Assembly (NCBI GenBank): GCA_035048495.1
Contig: CM068543.1
Coordinates: 32,117,096 to 32,181,095 of the forward strand
DNA length: 64,000 bases
Origin: Euptelea pleiosperma
Taxonomy: Eukaryota; Streptophyta; Magnoliopsida; Ranunculales; Eupteleaceae
Direction of reading: 5' to 3'
Shown here: positions 25,601-37,600 of the stretch, in pieces
Numbering within the stretch: position 1 is the stretch's first letter
Layout of the letters: each line of letters opens with the position of its first letter
Made by a program: the position numbers and the translations under genes
The notes under the pieces: generated by a model
Told to the model about the DNA's origin: nothing
What the model saw: only the letters and a program-made list of their open reading frames with translations
Databases searched by the model: none

Positions 25601-28600
25601 CTTGCTCATCTGTCTTTACAAAGGGGGTACAGACTTCTCCAGATACGATCTTCTCCCGAATGAAGTGGCGATCCACTTCAATGTATTTGACTCGGTCATG
25701 TTGTACTGGATTGTGAGCAATGCTGATAGCAACCTTGTTGTTGCAATATAAGCTCACAGAACCTAAGACAGGAAAGCCAAGCTCGGCAACCAACATCTTC
25801 AGCCAGAGCATCTCACACAAGCCATTGGCCATTGCCCTAAACTCTGCCTCTGCACTGGATCTGGCAACTACAGGTTGCTTCTTGCTTCTCCAGGTAACTA
25901 GGTTGTCTCCCACAAAAGTGCAATAGCCTGATGTAGATCTTCTGTCATCCTTGGCACCAGCCCAGTCTGCATTAGTGTATGCTTCTACTCTCATGTGACC
26001 ATTCTTCTTGAAGAGGAGGCCTCTTCTAGGGGCAGACTTGAGATATCTCAATATCCTGGATGTCGTCTTTAAGTGAATCTCCCTAGGAGAATGCATATAC
26101 TGGCTGATGACGCTGACTGCGTAAGCAATGTCTGGGCGAGTCAAGTAGAGGTAAATCAACCTCCCAACCAATCTCTGAAAACTCCCCACATCTGGTAAAG
26201 GCGTACTACTTGAGTCAGCCAACTGGTGGCTCTGCTCTATAAGAGTCTCAGCTGGCTTAGCTCCCAGCTTGCCACAGTCCTGCAATAGGTCTAGGACATA
26301 CTTCAGTTGTGAGATGAAGATCCCTTGACTGGATCTTGCAACCTCTATACCGAGAAAGTACTTGAGAAGCCCTAGATCCTTAGTCTCAAATTCCCTTGCC
26401 AGATGATTCTTTAGCTTGGTCACCTCTTCTACATCATTCCCTGTCAGAATGATGTCATCCACACAAACGATGAGGACAGTAGTGCTCTTCCCCAGATGCT
26501 TCACAAATAGGATGTGATCGGCTTGGCTTTGAGTATACCCCAGCTTCTTTACTGCTAGAGTGAACCTCTCGAACCAAGCTCTGGGAAATTGCTTAAGCCC
26601 ATAGAGGGCTTTTCTCAATCGACACACCTTGCTGCCATCCCCTGGGGGGCTAAATCCTGGAGGAGGTACCATATAGACTTCTTCATGTAGGTCACGGTGA
26701 AGGAAAATATTATTTACATCCAGCTGATGCAAAGGCCATGCTTGGTTTGCTACTAATGACAACAACACCTTGATGGAGTTCATCTTTGCCACAGGTGCAA
26801 AGGTCTCCACGTAGTCAATCCCGTAGGACTGAGTATACCCATTGGCTACCAATCTAGCCTTGTACTTCTCAACTAACCTATCTGCCTGATACTTTACTGT
26901 GAACACCCATCTGCACCCAACTGGCTTCTTGCCTCTTGGCAAATCAAAAATCTCTCATGTCTTATTCTTGTCTAAGGCACACATCTCCTCCACCATAACA
27001 GTTTCCATCTGGGATGTGCCAACTCTTCTGCAACAGAAGTGGGAATAGGAATAGTGGCCACAGAAGTAATGAATGCCTTGTAGGAAGGAGACAAGGCATC
27101 GTAGGAGGCAAAGTTGCTCAAGGGAAGTTTGGTACAACTATGAGTGCCCTTTCGTAAAGCAATGGGAAGATCAAGAGCACACACATCAGTGGAAGAAGAA
27201 ATGGCAGGAACAGAGATGGAAGATATGTTACCTGGATCTGAGGATGGAACCACTGGTACTAGATCAGCAATGGCCTTCCCTCTTCTGCGATAGACTTGAA
27301 GCTCCCCCTATGCTCAAGGAGCACTATCAGACACCATAGTAGGCTGAGTAGATTGTTCGACAGCCAACGGAAATGGAGGAGTTAGAGATATGGTAGGAAG
27401 AGGACAAAGATCAGACCTCTCTTCACTACTTCTCTCCCCCTGAAAAGAGGTAGGGGAGAAAAAGAATGTCTCCTCGTGAAAGGTGGCATCCATGGAAACA
27501 AACTTCTTGCCTGTCAAGGGGTGATAACACTTGTACCCCTTGTGAGAAGAAGAATAACCAAGGAAGACACACTTAAGGGCTTTAGAATCCAACTTATTAT
27601 GATGTGGACCCAGAATGTGAACAAAGCAGACACACCCAAAGATGCGAGGCGTGATAGGGAATAAAGAAGAGCTAGGAGCAAGAACCTGAACTGGAGAGAG
27701 GAGGTTGAGCACACGTGAAGGCATCTGGTTAGTCAGGTAAGCAGCAGTCAAAACAGCATCGGACCAATAAGAGCTGGGGACATGGGCACCAATCAGAAGA
27801 GATCGAGCGACCTCTGCCAGATGACGCATTTTTCGTTCAGCCACACCATTCTGCTAAGGGGTGTAGCTGCAGGAATTCTGATCGCAAATCCCATGATAAA
27901 AAAGATACTGTTGGAGACCTCCAAACATGTAATCTCCACCTTGGTCAGATCGAACGACCTTGATGGAGACACCATACTGTGTGTGGATCATCTTATGAAA
28001 ACCCTCGAAGATGGAATGGACTTCATCTTTGGTTTTCATGAGATAAACCCATGTACACCGTGTATGGTCGTCAACGAAAGTAACAAAGTAGCGGAAGCCA
28101 AAAATAGAGGTAACAGGGGAAGGACCCCACACATCAGAATGCATAATATCAAAAAAATTGGCGTTTTTATTACCTCTGGATGGATAAGTGGATCTACAAT
28201 GTTTGGAGAGCTCACACGTCTCACAATGTAACTCAGAAAATGAAACAAAAGTAAACAAAGCAGGAAATAAGTGTTTCAAGTACTAAAAAGAGACATGCCC
28301 CAAATGGGCATGCCAACATAAAACAGAAGATAAACTATTACTAAGACTACTATGAGACTGCAGTGATGTGGGCTTAGAGATATATCCATCCAGAAGATAG
28401 AAGCCATCGGCTTCACATCCAGTGCCAATCGTCCTCCTCGTTTCCAGATCCTAAAAGACATAGGAGGAAGGAAAAAATGTTACACTACAGTTTAACTGAT
28501 GGGTAAGGGAACTCACAGACAACGGGTTAGAAGTAAAAGTAGGACATGCAAAACAGAAGATAAAGGTAGCTGAGGAGAAGGAAGGATATTCCATTTCCCA

Positions 28601-31600
28601 GAGATAGAAGATAAGGTACCATCGGCAGTTTCAACCTTATCCCTACCAGAACAAATAGAGTATGTGGAAAAAAGGGAAGACATACCCATCATGTGTTCCG
28701 AAGCTCCTGAATCAATGATCCAAGGGGAACTAGGAGAGGGTATGGACACATGATGGGCAGGTCTAATGTTACCTGACTGGGCAAAGGAAGTTGAAGGTGT
28801 AGCAGAAGGACCATCAAGCTGACTCAGCAACCGTCGAAGAACAGCAATGCCGGCCGCAGAAATACCAGCAGGAGCTACCAAAGGACTAGGCTGTGAATCC
28901 GGAGGAGGCACAGAAGTATCCAAATGAACAATATGGGCCCCAGAAGATGATGACTGGCTAGGGCGGCCATGAAGCTTCCAGCACCTATCTTTCACATGCC
29001 CCAACTTACTACAATAATCACACTTGGGCCTCTCCATTGAAGAAAACTTCCCTGAAGTCGTACCAGTAGGAACATGACACAGCCGTAGGAGACTGAGAAG
29101 AGCGACCCTTCTGAGGCTGCTGATGTTGGAAGGTAAGGAGAGCAGAGGAACTGGCAAGTGCAGATCACTCGGAAACTGGATGCTCATCCTAGAGGGAAAT
29201 CCGGCGGCTCTCCTCGCTCTGAAGATAGGAGAAGACCTCGCTCAGAGAAGGAAGATCAACCCTGCTACTGAGGATCTAGACCCGAGCAAGCTCATATGAG
29301 GGATTGAGTCCAGAGAAGAACTCAAAAATCCGACCCTTCTCCACATGTCGCTGATACAGGAGAATGTCCTCAGAACGTGGGAGCTGATATGAATAGTAGT
29401 AGTCAAGCTCCTGCCACATGCTGCGGATAGTGGTGTAGTACTCAGCTAGAGACTTCTCCCCCTGTCTGAAATGGGAGATATTCTACTTCAACTGGTAGGC
29501 CCGTCCAGTGTTTTGTGTCTGAGAGTAAGTCTTCTTAGTCGTCTCCCAAACCTCCTGAGCCGTGACCATGAACAAGAAGCTTCAGCTAATATCCTGCTGC
29601 ATAGAGTTGAGAAGCCATGATATAACTGTAAGGTCATCGGTCTCCCATTGGCGAAACGTGGGATCAGTCTTGGCAAGTGCAGCTGTATCCCTAGTAAGGT
29701 GGCCTTGCTTCCCCCAGCCTCCGATAAATAACCGGACAGCTTGTGCCCACTCCAAATAGTTTTTTCTGTCAAGTTTCACAGAAGTGATCTGCAATCCGGG
29801 ATTCTCATACGCCACTTGAGGCACCATAGACCCCCCTGTTCTATTGGAGGAGTCTTCCTCGCTCATAGTGGACCCTAAGGAAACATCCGGAGGCGGTGGT
29901 GGAGTAGCCATAGCGAATCAAGCCAATGGAGTGCCCAGAAGAACACGATAGGTAAGGGTGAAGACCAAATCAACGCACCAACAAACCCTTAGGAAGCCCA
30001 ATGAGCAGTAAAACACACAAGGAGAGTTATAACCCAAGTAGAACCCCAAAAAAGTGAAAAATAGGGTCTGTGGAGCCTTGAAGAGGTGAAATCATCACTC
30101 AAGAACAGCAAGGAAGTGTTATGCAGCAAGAGAAACCCTCAAGGGAATGATAAAACATCAAACAAAAGCCATATGAAGGAGTATGGACTACTGGAAGTAC
30201 GTCGACTGACCAAAAAATGCACTCCATGGGGCAGGCGGTAATATGAGAGGGGATAAATCCTCATAGAATACTCAAACGACCTCCAAATGACACATGGTTT
30301 GATCCATTGTCTTCCTAAATATGTAGGGAGTCAAATTTGAGCAAAAAAACCCTAGAAGAAACCCTCAAGAAATCAGAAATCAAGCTGGTTTAAAAAACCA
30401 TGAAAACCAATTAATGGAGAAGATGGGTCGAAAAACACCCAAGATGGTCCCAAAAAATTCTCAAAAAAATACCAAAAAAGATGAAAAATCACCTTCTATC
30501 GAGTGGTGAAGGATTTGACAAACCTCAGAAGACCTCGGGATTCGTGTCTGTACGGTAAATGACGGCAGGATGACGTCAACTGACGTCAGGTTGTTCTTGG
30601 CTCTCCTCTGGTTGTGCTCCGGTTGTCTGTCGATGTTAATGGTAGGCTTTGATACCAAGTTGAAAGGGTAAAACTAGGGTTTGGTTAAGTTACAAAGAAG
30701 AAGAGAAGAAGAAAGGAGAAGAGAAGGATGTCATTGTATTTAGGTCACAATGACTCCATAAATCTTATTCATATAAAGAGGGAATTACAAAAGACTAATA
30801 TACCCCTCAAAGGGAGTATTTACAGAACTACCCCTAATACATGGAATACGTATACGCTAACACAAAGTACGTGGAGAGTCGATCAATCATATACTCCACA
30901 ATTGCTTTACTGGGCAGTGTGGTGCGAGTTCTTCCAAGGATTTGGAATCCAATGGGTAATGTCCTATAAGGTGCTCAACTTTGTTTGTGGGTGGTTAGTG
31001 AAGGCATTTAATTCTAGAGGTCAGGTCCCAGGGATCTTGTGCCATCGGATGTAGATGGGTATAGGCCTTCAAGTATCGTCCTGATGGAACGATTGAGCAT
31101 TTAAAAGCACGCTTAGTTGCTTAAGGGTACACTCATACCTTTGGTGTGGACTGTGGACTACTTTGAGACGTTTTCCCATGTTACTTGCCTAAACTGTGTT
31201 AGGGTTCTTGTGGTTGTATCTATGCATTGGCTCTTGTACCAGTTGGAGATTAAAATGTCATCTTACATGGTGATCTTCAAGAAGAGGTGTATATGGAGGG
31301 ACCCCTGGATATGTTGCTAGTGGACAGTCCAACAAGGTGTGTAGGTTGGAGAAGGCTATTTATGCGCTGAAGCAATCTTCACGGGCGTAGTTTGATAAGT
31401 TTAGTGCAGTAGTGTCTTGTTTTGGCTTCAAGCAAGCTTATTTAGATCACACAGTGTTTGTTCGTCGTAAAGTTTTCGAAGATATTATTCCAGTACTGTA
31501 TGTAGATGATATTATTATCACATGGAGTGACATTAGAGGGATTGTTGACCTGAAATCTCACTTAAGCCAACATTTTCAAACCACGGATCTTGGCTCGCTT

Positions 31601-34600
31601 CGATATTTTCTTAGCATTGAAGTGGCGAGATCCAAGGAGGATGTTAGTCTCTAACAGAGAAAGTATATCACAAACCTGATTGAGGAGACAAGAATGTTGG
31701 GATCTAAGCCAGTTGATAATCGTATGGCTCTCAAGCTAGCTGGCGAAAAGTGGGAGTTGTATAGTGATCCAGGTCGATACCGAAGGCTTGTTGGGAAAGC
31801 TGATTTATCTCACAGTGACTCATCCAGATATTACATTTGTAGTTGGGGTTGTGAGCCAGCTTATGCATGCTCTACACCAACCATTTTGAGATGTGTATTG
31901 TATTTTGAGGTAGTTGAAGGGTGCACCAAGGTCTATTATATCGACCATCCATGCGCTTGAGTGTTACTGATTTTTCTGATGCAGACTGGGCTGGAAATCA
32001 TTATGATAAAAGGTCCACTTGTGGGTATTGTACATTTGTGGTTGGTAACTTGGTCACATTGAGGAGTAAAAAAGCAGAATATGGTTGCTAAATCCAGTGT
32101 AGAGGTAGAGTACAGGGCTATGAATCATATTGCATGTGAGTATGCATCTTCACGTACTTGTCTATTTCACCGAGCCTCTCTCTAAGGCAGTGTCCAGATT
32201 GTTACGCCTTTCGTGCGGGTCAAAACTTACCGGACAAGGAATTCCGCTACTTTAGGACCATTTTAGTTATAGCCGCCGTTCACCGGGGCTTCAGTTGCCG
32301 ACTCCCCTTTCATCAAGTCGCCAACTTCCTTGACCTTCCAGCACTGGGCAGGCATCAGCCCCCATACATAGTCTTATAACTTTGCAAAGCCCAATGCTTT
32401 TTGGTAAACAGTCGCTCGGGCCTAGTCACTGCAATCCCCTTTGTGAGGAGGCACTCCTTCTCTCGAAGTTACGGGGCTATTTTGTCCAATTCCTTAGAGA
32501 GAGTTGTCTCATGCCCCTAGATATTCTCTACCTACCCACCTTTGTAGGTTTCGAGTCCAAGTACCCTTTTGTTGAGGTCGTTCAATCTTTACTTGGGAGT
32601 ATGGAGAGATGGACTTTGAGATTCATACTCCTATGCAAATGCATTGCGACAATCAGGCTGCTATCTTTATTGCTAGTAACCCAGTGTTTCATGAGAAAAC
32701 TAAACATATAGAAGTTGATTGCCACTATGTCATGGACATGGTTTTGAGTAGGACAATTGCTACTCCGTATAGTAAATCAGTCGATCAACTTGGTGATCAG
32801 TTTATTGGGGCATTAGGTCGGAGTCCGTTTTCTCTATTATGTAACAAGTTGAGCATGCATGATTGTTCAACTTTCTCTCTCTCTATCTCTCCTCTTCTCT
32901 CTTCTTCACTCTACTACTCCATCTTCTGTAACTTTACAATTTTATTACCAATGGGATTGAACACCTGCAATTCTAGAGATGCAAGAGAACTTGCATAAAG
33001 GTTCAAAAATGAAACACAACCACTTTTACTAAACGTAGGAAAAAAAGGTACCAAGAAATAAAACTTAAGTTTCTTATTAAGTAATGGCTCAAGTGGAATA
33101 GAGAAGGTAAACATATATTAAATCCAACAGAACTAAGCAGAAACTTAACACATTCAAGACGGAGAAACTCAAAAAACATAATTTAATTTTTCAAAGTACT
33201 ATGCTTTTACCTTTTCAAGATGTAAGTTACATTCAAACCATTAGGTGTGTAACCAAAAGTACTAACCGAGAACATCATATTAGTTGTATCCAGTCTACAC
33301 TGTTTTCTGGAGTCATGATTTTTTGTCATTTACCTGTTAGGTAATTTTATAGGGGCATTTAAGTCATTTACTGGTATTGTATATGTGAAAAACTCGTCCC
33401 AGTCAAGCTATGGGGAAAATTTTGTAAGACGATAATGAAATTGGCCACGCCAAATGCAAAGACTATTGGACTCGAGAAAAAAACATGCCCTCAGAATGAG
33501 TGTGGCCGAGATGTAGATGTTGAGATGGATGAGTGACAAGACGAGGTAAGAAAAAATAAAAAATGATTCCATTCAAAGCAATTTAGAATAGCCCCAACAA
33601 GTGAGAAGAAAAAAGAGAGTCGCTTGAGATAATTTGGCCATATGCAATGAAGATCATTGAAGTCACCCGTGCGAAAGAGCCCTCTGACGTAGGTTTAAGG
33701 CGCTCAGAAGACGAAGAGAAGGCCAAAAAGGACATGGAACAAGGTGCTAAGAAAAGATTTGTCATGTTGTTGCTTTTGTTGTTGGCCTGTTAGACCCTAA
33801 TTTTGGTATGAGTATACCTATTTTATTCAGCACTTCAAAGTGGATGTCGAATAGGACATGGAACAAGGCACTGAGAAAAGATTTGTCAATGTTGTTGTTG
33901 GGTTGTTAGACCCTAATTTTGGTATAAGAAAACCTCTTTTATCCAGCACTTCAAAGTGGATGCAAACCATGTGATGCGGGAGCATTCTACTACGATAGTC
34001 CGCGCTACACCAAATCTATGTCTGGCCAAGCAAGTGGACCCTTTTTACTATTTATAGTAAATCTCGTTTTTACTATTTAGCAAATTCTCGAAATTACTAT
34101 TTATAGTAAAATCCCATTTTTACTATTTATAGTAAATTTCCAAAATTACTATTTAGCGTAAATCCCATTTTTATTATTTATAGTAAATCTGATTTAACTA
34201 TTTTTGGATAAGTGGGACCCATGAAGATTTATTTAATTAGGATTCTCGGTTGAAAATAGATTTTATTTCCAATTAGGATTTTATTAGTGATTAAAGTTCA
34301 TAGAATTGTATTAGGAGTTTCTTATTTTAGTTTGCTTAAAATTAGGAAATTCAATTTGATTAGAATTAGGAAACTTCAAGTAGGGAGTCTTATAAAAGGT
34401 GATGTACCCTTTGATTTTCAGAATGAAATAATGAATGAAGAAATAGAAAATCTCTTTAGAGAAATCTCCTGTGAAGGGAAACTTGGTGTGAAGCCATCAT
34501 CTCTTGGTGTGGAGCCAAGCTAATTCGATGCGAAGCCAAAGGTATCTTTCTATCCCTATCTCTTTCTCCCCTTCTCTTTTATTCTCCTCTTTCCCCATCC

Positions 34601-37600
34601 ATCTCTAAACCCTGACCCATGAATAGTGTTACGTGAATAGTGCCACATGAATAGTGTCATGTGAATAGTAACCTTCTTCAACCCCCCCTCCAAATTGCAG
34701 AACAGTCTCTCGTCCTACGTCACCATGTTAGACACTTCATTTTGAATTGTAAAATGCCATGTCATGACGTACTTGTTGGAGTTTATGTAATACGCCCACG
34801 TGGGTGTCTCAAGTGGGTTGCATCCCACTTCCCATGTAGGTGTTCTTTTTGGGTTATCACTATTCACGTGAATAGTGCCGCGTAAATAGTGTCACATGAA
34901 TAGTGCCACATGAATAGTGTCACATGACTAGTGCCACATGAAGTGTCAAGTGAATAGTGCTACTCTTTGTAGGGGTTTTCTCCATCATATATATAGTGTG
35001 TCAGAGAGAATGAATTAACAATTCATTCTCCTCTTCCCACAACTTCTCTCTCTAACCCTAATCTCCTTCTCCACCTTCTTCCATCTCCATTACACTTTTC
35101 CCTCTTCTCTCTACAACCTTCATCTACTGGTTACAACATTATTTACAACATGGTATCAGAGCCTTAAGGCTTGGGATGTCATGGATTCAATTCTCCAGCG
35201 GAGTGTATTCCCGCTAAGGGGGCATGTTAGCGGATGGTCTTTTTCCCGCACACGTGTTGTGTTGGCCCAATGACCCATTGGTATACAAAGTTGTTTCGAC
35301 TTTCCCCAAGAGGTCGATCTTTTGGGGTAAATGGTTGTTTAATATGGTATCAGAGCATGGTAGCTCTAGGGCATTGTCTTTGTCCCCTAGAGCCTCCATT
35401 TCAATCTAAGATTGTTATGTTAGCATCCGGAGCCGCAAGAACTTTTTGGAGAAATCGTAGAGAGCTTTCCTGCACGATTAGTGGACCAATCCTGAGGTAA
35501 AACACCAGAGGATCTTATTTCTTGGCTTGTTTTTTTCCCTCAGTCGTGTCAGAGATCCAATCGCAGTCCTCTTCTCGAGCTTCTCCAATAGTTTTCCGAC
35601 CACCACGCTTCCAAGGTTTTGGGGTTTTTTATTTCCTTGAGATCCGCACCACGGTAGGACTCGCTATCCTAGCCGCACACTCCAATATCCTCCTAAGGAC
35701 TATCAGACCGTCGTTTCACATATTTCTGACCATCGGAGCCCCAGTTTCCAATAAATCGGCCCAATCTCAGATATTATGTTTTTTATTTTTTCGCGATTCA
35801 CGCAACGGGAGGCCTCTCTGACCTAGCCGCCCCCTCCAGATTACTAATCCGGAAATTCAAAAATTTGGTTCGGAGGATTCTGACCGTCCGAACCCTAGTT
35901 TCCAAAAATCGTCGGATCTTGCTCTAATTTTGGTTTTTGATTTTCTTCCAAAATCAAACCTCTCTGAGCCCTCCTGCCCTAGGCGTACCACTCATTGGGC
36001 CTTTAGAGATCCACTGGACCTCGCTTCGGATTTTTAGAAGGCTTTGGTACACTACCTACTATTTTTTGTGGTCCTGCTCCGCTGAGTTCCACCAAGGCCA
36101 CATTTGGGATTTCTAACTTCCTCTGAGGGTCGTTCTGTGACTCACGGTTCTCCTGGAGATCATAACCCTCAGCTCTGCATCACCACAGTGAAACTCGATG
36201 GCACCAAATTCCTGGAATGTAAGACTTCGCGCTCATGTACATTGGGGACCGTGGCTATAGTGAGTATCTAACCGGTGTTGCTAAAGAACCAAATCTGACG
36301 GACAAATCTTACAGGATATGGGCTATAGCGAACCTGACTGTGATGTTCTAGCTTCTTCACTCGATGCAAACCCGAATCAGCAAAGGGTTTATGTTCCTAC
36401 CAATGGCCAAAAATGTTGGGATGTTGTATCTCAAACATACTCCCAGGTGGAAAATTTCGCCAAGCTCTATAAACTAGAGCAAGAGATATCTTGTCTTCGT
36501 CAGGGGGAGATGAAGCTTGGTACGTATGCTTCACTTCGAACCAAATAGGAGGAGATTGATCACTACCAGAGTTACTCCCCCAAGTGCGCAGATGACGTCA
36601 AGTCCTTCAAGGCTATGGTTGAACGTTCCCGGATCTTCCAGTTTCTCTCCGGCCTTCATCCTAGCTTTGAGGGAGCTCGTGTTCAGATCATTGGCAGGGA
36701 TCCTACCCCCACCTCTCTAGCATAGGCCTATGCTTACATTCAGGAGGAGGACAGTCACCACTCAGCTATGCAACTCTGCAGTGGGAGTGATACTACGGAC
36801 CGATCTGTCCTGACTGCTGCAAATCAAAAGGGCCAGAAATCCAGTGCGAAGAAGTTTAGGGATAGACCCAGACCCAAGTGTGACCAATGCGGTCGCATGG
36901 GCCATATCCAGGACACCTGCTGGAAGCACCATGGACATCCCCCAGGACAGGCCCTGACTTCTCGTCAGCGCCAACCGGCCAAACAAGGATCCCATATAGC
37001 GCACTCAGTTACTCAGGACACCACACCACCAGTGTCTACCTCCTCTGGGGACACGGACTCGTTCTCTCCTGTAGATCTTGAGCGACTTCGCCGGATGATG
37101 GCCCAACTGAATGGCCAAGCTTCCACTTCCAAACCTGCATTTGCTAACACAGGTACAAGGACTGCTTTTTCCGTCTCTAATGTACCTTCTAGTCCTTGGA
37201 TCATTGATCTAAGGGCGTTTGATCACATGACTGGTATTTCATCTATTTTCTCTAGCTATGGTATTTGCTCTGGTCATGACAAAGTTAAGATAATTGATGG
37301 CACCTATTCCTCTATCTCTAGCAAAGGGGATGTTCATGCCACATCAGCTCTCATTGTCTTCTGTTTTGCATGTTCTTCAATTCACTGCTAATTTATTATC
37401 CGTCAGTAGTCTTACCAAGAGTCTTCACTGTAGTGAAACATTTTTTCCTTCCCACTGTGTTTCAGGATCTGGAGTCAAGACGGACGATTGGCAGTGGACG
37501 TGAGGACGGTGGCTTATACATCCTAGATTCTTCGGTTTCTTCTTCTGCACACCAGTCCAGCATCAGTAGTAATAGTAGAGTAAATAAAGACCAGTAAAAG

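Larger units (their letters stand above)
25288..30862 (-). mobile_element. copia element B, full length, decayed
   Basis: A 5575-bp minus-strand Ty1/copia element in LIG6 intron 3 with LTRs of 212 bp (25288-25499) and 205 bp (30658-30862). A perfect 5-bp target duplication, CAAAG, lies at 25283-25287 and 30863-30867. The primer-binding site TGGTATCAAAGC and the LTR end CAACT resemble element D. It is inserted in the cysteine-rich domain of a LINE fragment: CFLCK on the left continues in frame as [12 protein letters not shown] on the right. Confidence 0.93.

Noticed and set aside
32158..32711. Plus-strand ORFs of 73 and 109 codons
   Set aside because: They are the antisense of plastid 23S rRNA sequence and the flanking copia, not genes.
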